From contig NZ_CP012109.1 in NCBI RefSeq assembly GCF_000280925.3, positions 2,810,501 to 2,874,500 of the forward strand: a stretch of DNA of 64,000 nt. Direction: 5' to 3'. Below the pieces are notes generated by a model. It did not search any database and was not told the origin of the DNA. It saw nothing but the letters and a program-made list of their open reading frames with translations. The position numbers and the translations under genes were made by a program. The stretch comes from Myxococcus hansupus. GTDB taxonomy: Bacteria; Myxococcota; Myxococcia; Myxococcales; Myxococcaceae. Below, in pieces: positions 8,710 through 24,400 of the stretch. Each line of letters begins with the position of its first letter. Position 1 is the stretch's first letter.

Positions 8710-10017
8710 TCAGTGGCTCCGCCTGCGGAGGCGCTGCTGCTCCAGTGCGGAGCGCCTGCGTGGGCCGGAGGAGGTGTCTTCGTCTTCGTCGGTCGCGCCC
8801 GTCTGGGCCGCCGCGGGCTGCGCGCCACCCAGCCGCGTCAGCAACTGTTCGATGTGTTGCCGCGCGACCATGAGGCCCTGCTCGCCCCGGACGCGCTCGC
8901 CCACCGCGGTGGACGCTTCGCGGATTCGCGGAGACGTCAATGCCTCGCGGATGGCGTCACCCAGGCGCGCGGCCGTCAGTTGTGAAGCGGGCAGGGGCGC
9001 CGGCGCGCAGCCGCGGTCGAAGCCCAGGTCCGCCCAGAGGAACTGATCGTAGGCATGCGGCACCAACACCTGCGGCGTACCCGCTCGGAAAGCCAGCGAG
9101 CAGGTTCCCGCGCCGCTGTGGTGCACGACACAGGCGGTGCGCGGGAAGAGCCACGAATACGGCAGCATGCCATCCACGGCGAGGAAGCCCGGCGGCAGCG
9201 CCTGCTTCGCCAGCCGGCTGGCGCCGCTCTGGATGATGGCCCGCCGGCCCGAGCGGAGCGCGGCGTCCACCAGCAATTGCGTGAAGGCTTCCGGGTCCTG
9301 GTGCAGCAGGCTTCCGAAGGTGAAGAACAGCGGGGGCTCGCCCTCGGCCAGGAAGTCCTTCAGCGCGTCGGGCGGGGTCCACGCCAGCGCATCGCCCTCC
9401 AGGTAGAAGTAGCCCACCATGTGGTGGTGCCCCGGCAAATCACGCGGCGGCGGGCGCACGTGCTGGCTCATCGCATACAGGACAAGCTGCGGTGATTCCC
9501 CGTCCACCAGCGGATTGTGAAACGGCGGCAGCCCGGCGTTTTGTCTCACGGGATTGATGAGACGCCGCACGGCCTCGAGAAACGCGGGGTGCCCTCCGCC
9601 GCTGCCGGAGTGCTCCACGTAGACGGACACCAGCGGGATGCGCGTGAGGTCGTGGACCATTCGCGCCGCGGGCTGCACGCGTCCGCTGATGAGGACGTCC
9701 GCTCCGGCGCAGGCGGCGCGCAGGTCCTCGAGCATGCGAGGCAACCCGGTGGCCAGCGGCGTGAAGAGCGACTGGAGATGATCGCCCTCACCGATGCGGT
9801 CCGGGCTCACCATCATCTGCCGGGTGATGTCGTCTTGCGCGTGGCTCAGATCCGGGCCCACCGGCGTGAACGGCACGCCCTGGGCGCGGGCGAGCGGCTC
9901 GAACGAGGGCGGCAGCGCGAGCACGGGATGATGCCCATGGCGTCGCAGCTCCTGGGCCAGGGCCACGAAGGGCAGGATGTCTCCCGTACTTCCGAAGTTT
10001 GTCAGCACCGCGCGCAT
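8710..10017 (-). CDS. GT1/MGT-type glycosyltransferase with PKS-like C-terminal tail
   Basis: A 435-residue glycosyltransferase of the UGT/MGT (GT family 1, GT-B fold) type used on macrolides and lipids. Visible are the N-terminal nucleotide-fold opening GSTGDILPFVALAQEL and the C-terminal donor-site stretch around residue 299, HHSGAGTCSLAFRAGTPQVL followed by PHAYDQFLWAD. It likely transfers a sugar from an NDP-sugar to the hybrid product; no sugar-biosynthesis genes are in the window, so the donor must come from elsewhere. AGGAG lies five bases before ATG 10017, and it is the first gene of the minus-strand operon. Odd: the last residues, RRRSALEQQRLRRRSH, follow an acidic linker and match the extreme C-terminus of the PKS at 21486-24635 (RRKQSLEQQRSRRR), a type of tail normally seen after megasynthase carrier domains. 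Confidence 0.92.
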   Translation of the reverse strand: MRAVLTNFGSTGDILPFVALAQELRRHGHHPVLALPPSFEPLARAQGVPFTPVGPDLSHAQDDITRQMMVSPDRIGEGDHLQSLFTPLATGLPRMLEDLRAACAGADVLISGRVQPAARMVHDLTRIPLVSVYVEHSGSGGGHPAFLEAVRRLINPVRQNAGLPPFHNPLVDGESPQLVLYAMSQHVRPPPRDLPGHHHMVGYFYLEGDALAWTPPDALKDFLAEGEPPLFFTFGSLLHQDPEAFTQLLVDAALRSGRRAIIQSGASRLAKQALPPGFLAVDGMLPYSWLFPRTACVVHHSGAGTCSLAFRAGTPQVLVPHAYDQFLWADLGFDRGCAPAPLPASQLTAARLGDAIREALTSPRIREASTAVGERVRGEQGLMVARQHIEQLLTRLGGAQPAAAQTGATDEDEDTSSGPRRRSALEQQRLRRRSH

Positions 10018-10152
10018 CGACGCTCCTACTCGCCGTTCGTACCGCGCGTGCCTCCATCTCCGGGGGCTGGCGTACGCACCCCACCGGGCGTCACGGCAGT
10101 TGCCGGTCCGAACCGCTGTTCAACTGGCATTCGTGTACGCGTATATGGCTGC

Positions 10153-10167
10153 TCAATTCCGAATTGA
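10153..10167. promoter_or_regulatory. Operator-like inverted repeat TCAATTC-C-GAATTGA
   Basis: Perfect 7-bp arms around one central C, in an AT-rich pocket of otherwise GC-rich DNA. It lies about 130 bases upstream of the sigma-54-like element and about 136 bases upstream of the leftward start. That is a usual distance for an enhancer-binding protein site on the rightward side, and it could serve both operons. The regulator is unknown; function is inferred from symmetry and position. Confidence 0.45.
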
Positions 10168-10176
10168 AAGTGAAAT

Positions 10177-10200
10177 GCGACAGCGCTTCAGGCGCGTCGC
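10177..10200. other. Bulged hairpin in the divergent region
   Basis: GCGAC (10177-10181) pairs with GTCGC (10196-10200), and GCGC (10183-10186) with GCGC (10192-10195), leaving a single-base A bulge and a TTCAG loop. A TTTTT run occurs about 12 bases downstream on the plus strand, too far for a classical terminator. Possible leader-RNA structure or protein site; no function is shown. Confidence 0.3.
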
Positions 10201-10283
10201 CGGTGGTGGAATATTTTTATCAGGAACCGCTATCACTGTAATTGTCGGTATCATCGTTTATCTGGACAAGCAGGCGGAGCCGG

Positions 10284-10299
10284 TGGCACAAGCGCTGCC
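10284..10299 (+). promoter_or_regulatory. Candidate sigma-54 promoter for the rightward operon
   Basis: TGGCACAAGCGCTGCC fits the sigma-54 (RpoN) consensus TGGCAC-R-N4-TTGC-W: the -24 GG (10285-10286) and -12 GC (10297-10298) are exactly ten bases apart, the -24 hexamer is perfect, and the -12 block differs at its first T and its last W. Transcription would begin near 10310, giving a leader of about 155 bases before ATG 10465. Sigma-54 control with enhancer-binding proteins is common in myxobacteria. Unproven; a match of this quality can occur by chance. Confidence 0.45.
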
Positions 10300-10464
10300 T
10301 ATAGAGGCGGTTCACTCGGGTAGCGTGCGAGCGGGCTGCCTCCTCCTGATGGAGCGGCGTGCGGGTTCGGGGGTTGTTGACCGGCGATGTTTTCCGGGTT
10401 CTCCGTACTCCGTTTGGTGTTTGGCCGCATGACATCCCTGGCCCTGTGCACTGCAGGAGAAGAC

Positions 10465-16922
<6,458 letters not shown>

Positions 16923-16934
16923 GGCAGGGACATC

Positions 16935-19900
16935 ATGAGCCAGAGCACCGAGTACCAGGGAGATGCGAGCCTCGCCGTGGCCATCGTGGGCATGGCCGTG
17001 CGCGTGCCGGGCGCGGAGGACGTGGAGGCCTTCTGGCGGAACCTGCGCGAAGGCATCGAGTCCATCCGCCACTTCACGGACGATGAGCTGCGGGCGCTCG
17101 GTGTGTCGCCGGAGGCGTTGGCCCATCCCCAGTTCGTCCGCTCGGCCCCGGTGCTGGAGCGGCCGGGCCGGTTCGATGCGTCCTTCTTCGGTTATTCGCC
17201 GAGGGAGGCCGAGGTGCTCGACCCCCAGCACCGCGTCTTCCTGGAGTGTGCCTGGACGGCGCTGGAGCACGCGGGTTACGCCCCGGGCCGCATCCCGGGC
17301 GCGACCGCCGTCTTCGCGGGCTCCAGCCTGAGCAGCTACCTGCTGTTCAACCTGCTGTCGCGCGCCGAGTTCCAGCAGGCCGAGGACACGTTCCCGGCCA
17401 TGGTGGCCAACGACAAGGACTTCCTGGCCACCCGGGTGGCCTATCACCTGGACTTGAAGGGCCCCGCGCTCACCGTGCAGACGGGGTGCTCCACGTCGCT
17501 GGTGGCCACCCATCTGGCCTGCCAGTCGCTGCTCGGCTACCAGAGTGACATCGCGCTCGCGGGCGGCGTGTCCGTGCACATGCCGCAGCGCACGGGCTAC
17601 GTGCACCAGGAGGGCGGCATCACCTCTCCGGACGGGCACTGCCGCGCCTTCGACGCGAAGGGGCAGGGCACGCTGTTCGGCAGCGGTGCCGGCGTCGTCG
17701 TCCTCAAGCGGTTGGAGGACGCGCTGGCGGATGGTGACACCATCCACGCCGTCATCCGCGGCTCGGCCATCAACAACGATGGCTCCGCGAAGGTGGGCTT
17801 CGTCGCCCCGAGCGTGGAAGGCCAGACGGAGGTCATCTCCCGCGCGCAGGCCATGGCCGAGGTGGCGCCGGAATCCATCGCCTACGTGGAGACCCATGGC
17901 ACCGCCACGCAGCTTGGCGACCCGGTGGAGGTCGAAGCGCTGACCCAGGCCTTCCGTGCGGGCACGGAGGCGAAGGGCTTCTGCGGCCTTGGTTCGGTGA
18001 AGACGAACGTGGGCCATCTGGACGCGGCCGCCGGTGTCACGGGGCTCATCAAGACCACGCTGGCGCTGGAGCACCGGGAGCTGCCGCCCAGCCTGTTCTT
18101 CGAGTCACCCAATCCACGCATCGACTTCGCGAACAGCCCCTTCTACGTCAACGCCGCGTTGAAGCCGTGGGCCGCCGGCGACGCACCTCGGCGCGCGGGC
18201 GTGAGCTCATTTGGCATTGGCGGCACCAACGCCCACGTCATCCTGGAGGAGGCTCCGGCCACCGCGCCGGGCGGCGAGGCGCGACCCTGGCAGGTGCTGG
18301 CGCTGTCCGCGAAGACGCCCACCGCGTTGGAGGCGAGGACGGCCTCGTTGCTGGCCCACCTCAAGGCCCATCCCGAGCAGGCACTGGCGGACGTGGCCTG
18401 GACGCTCCAGATGGGGCGCAAGCCGCTGGAGCACCGGCGCGTGGTGGTGTGCCAGGACCGCGATGACGCGCTCCAGGTGTTGGAGTCGCGCGACCCGCAG
18501 CGCACCTTCTCGTTGTCGCCAGGGGCCACGCGGCCCTCGGTCGTCTTCATGTTCCCCGGCGGCGGCGCGCAGTACGCGGACATGGGGCGTGGGCTGTACG
18601 CCTCCGAGCCCGTGTATCGCGAGGCGGTGGACCGCTGCTGCGAGCTGCTGCGCCCCAAGCTGGGCTTCGACCTGCGGACGATTCTCCACCCCGACGCGGC
18701 GAACCTGGCCGCGGTGCAGCAGCGCATCAAGAAGACGTCGGTGGCGCTGCCCTCGCTGTTCACGGTGGAGTACGCCACCGCGCGCCTCTGGGAGTCCTGG
18801 GGCGTGAAGCCCGAGGCGCTCATCGGCCACAGCCTGGGCGAGTACGCCGCGGCGTGCCTGGCGGGTGTCTTCTCGCTGGAGGACGCGCTGTCGCTGGTGG
18901 TGAAGCGGGGGCAGCTCTTCGAGGAGCTCCCCGGGGGCGGCATGTTGAGCGTCCCGCTGCCCGAGGCGGAGGTCCTTCCGTTGCTGGGTGACCAGCTCTC
19001 CGTCGCGGCGGTGAACGGCGCCGCGCAGTGCGCGGTGGCCGGGACGGTGGAGGCCATCGAGGCGCTCGCCGCGGAGCTCACGCGCCGCGAGGTGGAGTTC
19101 CGGCACATCCAGATTGACGTGGCGGCGCACTCGCACCTGGTGGAGCCGCTGTTGGGGCGCTTCCAGGCCTTCGTGGCGGGCCTCACGCGCAACGCCCCGT
19201 CGCTGCCCTTCGTCTCCAATGTCACCGGCACCTGGATTACGCCCGAGGAGGCGGTGGACCCGGTGTATTGGACCCGGCACCTTCGCCAGACGGTGCGCTT
19301 CAGCGAAGGCGTCGCCGTGCTGCGCGAGCAGCCCGGCCGCGTGTTCCTGGAAGTGGGCCCGGGCCGGACACTCAGCACGCTGGTTCGCCTGCGCACGGCG
19401 GGGGCCGCGGCGCCCGTGGTGTTGTCCTCGGTTCGCCACCCCCAGGACCCGATGGCGGACGATGCCTTCCTGGCCATGTCGCTGGGCCGGCTCTGGACCG
19501 CGGGCGTCGAGGTGGACTGGTCCGCGGTGCACCATTCCGCGCGGCGCCTTCGCGTGCCGCTGCCCACCTACGCCTTCGAGGGCCAGGACTACTGGCTCGC
19601 GCCCGAGGCCGCTTCCACGCGTCAGCGCGGTGTGGCCCGCAAGGGCGCGGACCTCGCGGGGTGGTTCTACCTGTCGGCCTGGCGGGCAGCGCCGTTGCCG
19701 CTGACGCGTGCGGCCCCCGCGACGCTCAAGGGCTGGCTGCTCTTCGTGGACAGCGGTGGCGTGGGACAGGCCCTGGCCGAGCGGCTGCGGCAGCAGGGGC
19801 ACGTGGTCACCACGGTGGAGGCGGGTGCGAGCTTCTCCCGGCTGGACACGCATCGCTATGTCGTGGACCCGCGCGTGCGGGAAGACCTCGGCGCCGTGTT

Positions 19901-21458
19901 GCGCGCGCTGAAGGAGTCTCCCCGCCCCGTGGAGCAGGTTGTTCACCTGTGGAGCCTGGATGCGGCGTCCAGCTTCGACGAAGCGCAGGAACTCGGCTTC
20001 TACAGCGTCCTGCGGTGCTTCCAGGCGCTCACCGAGGTGTCTCCGGACGCCGAGGTCGACCTGACCGTCGTGGGCCGTGAGGCGCTGGAGGTGGAGAGCG
20101 CCGACACCGTGGCCCCCGAGCGCGCCACGCTGCCGGCCTTGTGCAAGGTCATCCCGCAGGAGCAGCCGTCGTTGACGTGCCGCTACGTGGATGCTCGTGG
20201 TCCGGGCACCGTCGATGCGCTGCTGCGCGAGGTGACGTCGGGGTCCACGGACCCCGTGGTCGCGTGGCGCGGCCGGCATCGGCACGTGCAGCAGCACGAG
20301 TCCCTGCGGCTGGAGGCTGACTCCCTGACGGGGACGCCGCTGAAGCAGGGCGGTGCGTACCTCATCACGGGTGGTCTGGGCGGCGTGGGCTTGATGCTCG
20401 CGGACGCCCTGGCGCGGCGCTGCCAGGCGAAGCTGGTGCTGGTGGGGCGCGCGGGGCTGAAGGGCGACACGGGCGGTCGCCAGCGCGCGGTGCAGGCGCT
20501 GGAAGCGGCGGGGGCGCAGGTCCTGGTGCTGAGCGCCGACGTCGCGGACGAAGCGCGGATGCGCGAGGTGGTGGCGGAGGCGGAGCAGCGCTTCGGCCCC
20601 CTGTCGGGCGTCATTCATGCCGCGGGTCTCGCGGGCGACCGGGCCGTGGGCTTGCTCTCCGGGCTGGATGCGGCGTCCTGCGCGGCGCACTTCCGGGCGA
20701 AGGCGCATGGCACGCTGGTGCTGGAGCGGGTGCTCGCGGGCCGCACGCTGGACTTCGTGATGCTCCTGTCCTCCAACGCCGCGGTGCTGGGCGGCCTGGG
20801 CCTGGCGGCGTACGGCGCGGCCAACGCGTTCCTGGATGCCTTCGCGGCGTCTCGCTCGCGGGATGGGGCGCGCTGGCTGAGCACCAACTGGGACGGGTGG
20901 CCCGTGGCGGAGGAGGGCGCGGCGAAGGTGCGAACGAGCATCGACCAGTTCGCCATGTCCGCCGACGAAGCCGTGGAGGCCTTCCGCCGGGTGGTGGAGG
21001 CGCCGCTGAGTGGACAAGTGGTGGTGTCCACCGGTGGGCTGGACGCGCGGCTGGCGCAGTGGCTGCGGCGGGGCCGAGTGGTGGAGACGCCAGCGGCCGC
21101 GGGCGGCGCGCTGCATGCCCGGCCCGCGTTGGGCACGGACTATGTTCCGCCCGCCAACGACGCGGAGCGCACGCTCGCCCAGGTGTGGCAGGAGATGCTG
21201 GGCCTGGAGCAGCTCGGCGTGCACGACAACTTCTTCGACCTCGGGGGCAACTCGCTCTTGTGGCTGAAGATTGTCGGCCGGCTGAAGCGCGAGCTGGGCC
21301 GAGATGTACCGCTGACCTCCGTATTCGAGGCGCCCACCGTGGCCCTGTTGGCGAAGAAGCTGGCGCAGCCCGCGGGCGCGGCGGCCGAAGCCCCCGTCCT
21401 GGATGCGAGCCAAAGCCGCGGCGCTCAGCGCCGGGAGCGCCGCAGCCGGCGGGACTGA
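16935..21458 (+). CDS. One-module type I PKS, KS-AT-KR-ACP
   Basis: Extension module of 1507 residues, expected to act on the peptide from the loader/NRPS encoded 12 bases upstream. KS has Cys ~185 (TGCST), VETHGTAT and KTNVGHL, in the style of KS domains that follow NRPS modules. AT has Ser ~633 (GHSLGEY) and Arg in VKRGQL; its selectivity motif is VAAH, unlike either standard class. KR has GGLGGVG, SSN and Tyr ~1293 (YGAAN) and is followed by NWDGW rather than the usual NWGPW. Carrier Ser ~1440 sits in LGGNSLL. No DH or ER, so a beta-hydroxyl is predicted. The N-terminus is short and acidic; the C-terminus is Arg-rich (QRRERRSRRD). An AGGGA ribosome site precedes ATG 16935. It shares architecture and many motifs with the minus-strand PKS at 4069-8682. 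Confidence 0.95.
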   Translation: MSQSTEYQGDASLAVAIVGMAVRVPGAEDVEAFWRNLREGIESIRHFTDDELRALGVSPEALAHPQFVRSAPVLERPGRFDASFFGYSPREAEVLDPQHRVFLECAWTALEHAGYAPGRIPGATAVFAGSSLSSYLLFNLLSRAEFQQAEDTFPAMVANDKDFLATRVAYHLDLKGPALTVQTGCSTSLVATHLACQSLLGYQSDIALAGGVSVHMPQRTGYVHQEGGITSPDGHCRAFDAKGQGTLFGSGAGVVVLKRLEDALADGDTIHAVIRGSAINNDGSAKVGFVAPSVEGQTEVISRAQAMAEVAPESIAYVETHGTATQLGDPVEVEALTQAFRAGTEAKGFCGLGSVKTNVGHLDAAAGVTGLIKTTLALEHRELPPSLFFESPNPRIDFANSPFYVNAALKPWAAGDAPRRAGVSSFGIGGTNAHVILEEAPATAPGGEARPWQVLALSAKTPTALEARTASLLAHLKAHPEQALADVAWTLQMGRKPLEHRRVVVCQDRDDALQVLESRDPQRTFSLSPGATRPSVVFMFPGGGAQYADMGRGLYASEPVYREAVDRCCELLRPKLGFDLRTILHPDAANLAAVQQRIKKTSVALPSLFTVEYATARLWESWGVKPEALIGHSLGEYAAACLAGVFSLEDALSLVVKRGQLFEELPGGGMLSVPLPEAEVLPLLGDQLSVAAVNGAAQCAVAGTVEAIEALAAELTRREVEFRHIQIDVAAHSHLVEPLLGRFQAFVAGLTRNAPSLPFVSNVTGTWITPEEAVDPVYWTRHLRQTVRFSEGVAVLREQPGRVFLEVGPGRTLSTLVRLRTAGAAAPVVLSSVRHPQDPMADDAFLAMSLGRLWTAGVEVDWSAVHHSARRLRVPLPTYAFEGQDYWLAPEAASTRQRGVARKGADLAGWFYLSAWRAAPLPLTRAAPATLKGWLLFVDSGGVGQALAERLRQQGHVVTTVEAGASFSRLDTHRYVVDPRVREDLGAVLRALKESPRPVEQVVHLWSLDAASSFDEAQELGFYSVLRCFQALTEVSPDAEVDLTVVGREALEVESADTVAPERATLPALCKVIPQEQPSLTCRYVDARGPGTVDALLREVTSGSTDPVVAWRGRHRHVQQHESLRLEADSLTGTPLKQGGAYLITGGLGGVGLMLADALARRCQAKLVLVGRAGLKGDTGGRQRAVQALEAAGAQVLVLSADVADEARMREVVAEAEQRFGPLSGVIHAAGLAGDRAVGLLSGLDAASCAAHFRAKAHGTLVLERVLAGRTLDFVMLLSSNAAVLGGLGLAAYGAANAFLDAFAASRSRDGARWLSTNWDGWPVAEEGAAKVRTSIDQFAMSADEAVEAFRRVVEAPLSGQVVVSTGGLDARLAQWLRRGRVVETPAAAGGALHARPALGTDYVPPANDAERTLAQVWQEMLGLEQLGVHDNFFDLGGNSLLWLKIVGRLKRELGRDVPLTSVFEAPTVALLAKKLAQPAGAAAEAPVLDASQSRGAQRRERRSRRD

Positions 21459-21485
21459 GACGACACCCAGACGAGGAGTAGTGCC

Positions 21486-24400
21486 GTGGAGACGCAAACG
21501 CCGCTGGAGCTGGACGACGCCGACATCGCCATCATTGGAATGGCGGGGCGTTTTCCAGGCGCACCCGACGTGGAGCGCTTCTGGGAGAACGTACGGGATG
21601 GAGTGGAGTCCATCCGCTTCCTCTCCGAGGAGGAGTGCCGCGCCGCCGGCGTGCCCGAGGCCCGGCTGAAGGACCCCGCCTATGTCCGGGCAGCGGCCAT
21701 CCTGGAGGAGCCCGAGCAGTTCGACGCGGCCTTCTTCGACATCCCGCCGCGCGAGGCGGAGCTCACGGACCCCCAGCACCGCGTCTTCCTGGAGGTCTGC
21801 TGGGAAGCCCTGGAGCACGCGGGGTACGCGGCGCGCGAGTACCCGGGCGCGGTCTCCGTGTACGGCGGCGCCACGTTGAACACGTACCTGCTCATGAACC
21901 TGGCGCGCAATCCGCGCGTCATGGAGTCCGTCGAGCCGGTGCAGATCAACATCGGCAACGGCGGCGACTTCCTCACCACGCGCGTCTCGTACAAGCTCAA
22001 CCTCAAGGGCGCCAGCCACACCGTCCAGAGCGCGTGCTCCACCTCGCTGGTGGCGGTCCACCAGGCCTGCCAGAGCCTGCTCAACGGCGAGTGTGACGCG
22101 GCGCTCGCCGGAGGCGTCTCCGTCAACGTCGGGATGTTCCAGGGCTACCGGTACGTGGAGGGGGGAATGACCTCTCCCGACGGCCACTGCCGACCCTTCG
22201 ACGCGCGGGCCCAGGGCACGTTGTTCGGCAGCGGCGCGGGTGTGGTGGTCCTCAAGAAGCTCCGCAACGCGGTCCGGGATGGCGACACCGTCCACGCGGT
22301 CATCAAGGGCTCTGCCATCAACAACGATGGTGCGCTGAAGGCCGGCTACACCGCGCCCAGCGTCGAAGGCCAGTCGCAGGTCGTCGCGGAGGCCCTGGCC
22401 GCCGCCGGCCTGAACGCGGAGGACGTCTCGTACGTGGAGGCCCACGGCACCGCGACGCCGCTGGGAGACCCCATCGAGGTCCAGGCGCTGACGCAGGCGT
22501 TCCGCGCCACCACCGAGCGCCGCCGCTTCTGCGCGCTCGGTTCGGTGAAGGGGAACGTGGGCCACCTGGACGCGGCGGCGGGAATCACCGGCCTGCTCAA
22601 GACGGTGCAGGCGCTGCGCCACGGCCAGCTCCCGCCGACGCTCCACTTCGAGAGCCCCAACCCCGCCATCGACTTCGACAGCAGCCCCTTCTACGTCAAC
22701 GCCGCCCTGAAGCCCTGGCCGTCGGATGGCGAGCCTCGGCGCGCGGGGGTGAGTTCGTTCGGCGTGGGTGGCACCAACGCCCATGTCGTCCTGGAGGAAT
22801 CGCCCCGGCTGCCGTCCAGCGCGCAGCCTCGCAGGCCGTGGCAACTGCTGCCCCTGTCCGCCAAGACGCCTTCGGCGCTGGAGCAGGCCACGCGCGGACT
22901 CCTGGGGCACCTGGAGGCTTCGTCCACGGGGCAGCCGTTGGCCGACGTGGCGTGGACGCTTCAGGCGGGGCGGCAACGCTTCGCGCATCGCCGCGTCGTC
23001 CTGGCGCGTGACCTCGCCGAGGCAAAGGCCGCGTTGGCGCGAGCGGGTGATGCGCCCGGCGCCGAGGATGCCGTGAACCGGCCGGTGGCGTTCCTGTTCC
23101 CCGGCCAGGGCACGCAGCACGCCGACATGGCGCGTGAACTCTATGACGCGGAGCCGGTGTTTCGCGCGGAGGTGGACCGCTGCTGCGAGCTGCTGAAGCC
23201 CGCGCTGGGCATGGACCTGCGCTCGGTCCTGTACTCGCGGCCCGGCGAGGCGGAGAGCACGGCGCGGCAGCTCGCGCGGACCGAACTCACCCAGCCCGCC
23301 CTCTTCACCATCGAGTACTCGCTGGCGCGCCTGTGGATGTCGTGGGGCGTGAAGCCGGAGGCGATGCTGGGGCACAGCATTGGCGAGCTGGTGGCCGCGT
23401 GCCTCGCGGAGGTCTTCACGCTGGAGCACGCGCTCCAGGTGGTGGCGGCGCGCGGGAAGCTGATGCAGGGGCTGCCCACGGGCTCGATGCTCGCGGTGCC
23501 GCTGTCCGAGGACGAGGTGCAGCCCTACCTGGGGCCCGACGTGACGCTGGCCGCGCTCAACGCGCCCATGCAGTGCGTGCTCGCGGGAACGACCGAGGCC
23601 GTGGCGCGGGTCAAACAGTCGCTGGCGGACGCGGGCGTGAAGGGCACGCTGCTGGACACGTCGCATGCCTTCCATTCGCCGATGATGGACCCCATCCTCG
23701 ACGCCTTCGCCGCTCGGGTGGCCACCGCGCCCCTGCGCCCGCCGAAGTTGCCGTTCGTGTCCAACGTCACCGGGACGTGGATTACCGCCGAGCAGGCCAC
23801 GAGCCCTCGTTACTGGGCGGACCACCTGCGTGGCGCCGTTCGCTTCGCCGACGGCGTCCAGGCGCTGCTCGCGGACGACAAGCGCGTGTTGTTGGAGGTG
23901 GGCCCGGGGAAGGCGCTGGGCGGTCTGGCGAAGCGTCACCCGGCCTTCTCCCCGTCGCGGTATCTGCTGGCCTCGCTGCCGTCGGTCAAGGAGTCGCAGG
24001 CAGGTGAGGGGCAGGCGCCCCGTGCCTACGAGACGTTGGGGGCGTTGTGGCGCGCGGGTGTGCCGGTGGACTGGAAGGGTTTCCACGGCGAGGCCCGTCG
24101 CCGCGTTCCCTTGCCCACCCAGCCGTTCGAGCGCCGTCGCTTCTGGGTGGAGCCCGTGGACGTCGGGCAGCCCGCGGCGCCATCGGCGCAGCAGCCGGTG
24201 GGCGCACCCGCCGCGACGCCTGAGCGGGCCCCCGAGCCGGAGGCGCCGCGCACGTATCACCCGCGCCCGGAGCTGCGCACGCCGTATGTCGCGGCCAGCT
24301 CGGCACTGGAGCGTGCGCTCGTGACGCTCTGGCAGGACTCGCTGGGCGTGTCGCCCATTGGTGTCCAGGACAACTTCTTCGAGCTGGGCGGTGACTCGCT

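Larger units (their letters stand above)
10018..10464. promoter_or_regulatory. Divergent control region between the two left-hand operons
   Basis: This is 447 bases between the divergent starts at 10017 (minus) and 10465 (plus), much AT-richer than the genes around it, especially 10130-10265. It contains a palindrome TACGCGTA (10136-10143), a longer inverted repeat (10153-10167), a bulged hairpin (10177-10200) and a sigma-54-like promoter (10284-10299), the last three listed separately. An in-frame ATG at 10387 would extend the plus-strand protein, but ATG 10465 with AGGAG five bases upstream (10455-10459) is the better start. No convincing sigma-70 promoter for the leftward operon was identified, and no gene is supported inside the region. 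Confidence 0.75.

Noticed and set aside
2796-8985. Long plus-strand open frames opposite the minus-strand NRPS and PKS
   Set aside because: Same antisense artefact; the minus strand shows intact KS, AT, KR, carrier, C and A motifs.
10387-10464. ATG 10387 as the start of the loader gene
   Set aside because: The extra 26 residues are not family-like and no ribosome site precedes it; ATG 10465 has AGGAG at five bases and starts a normal ligase N-terminus.
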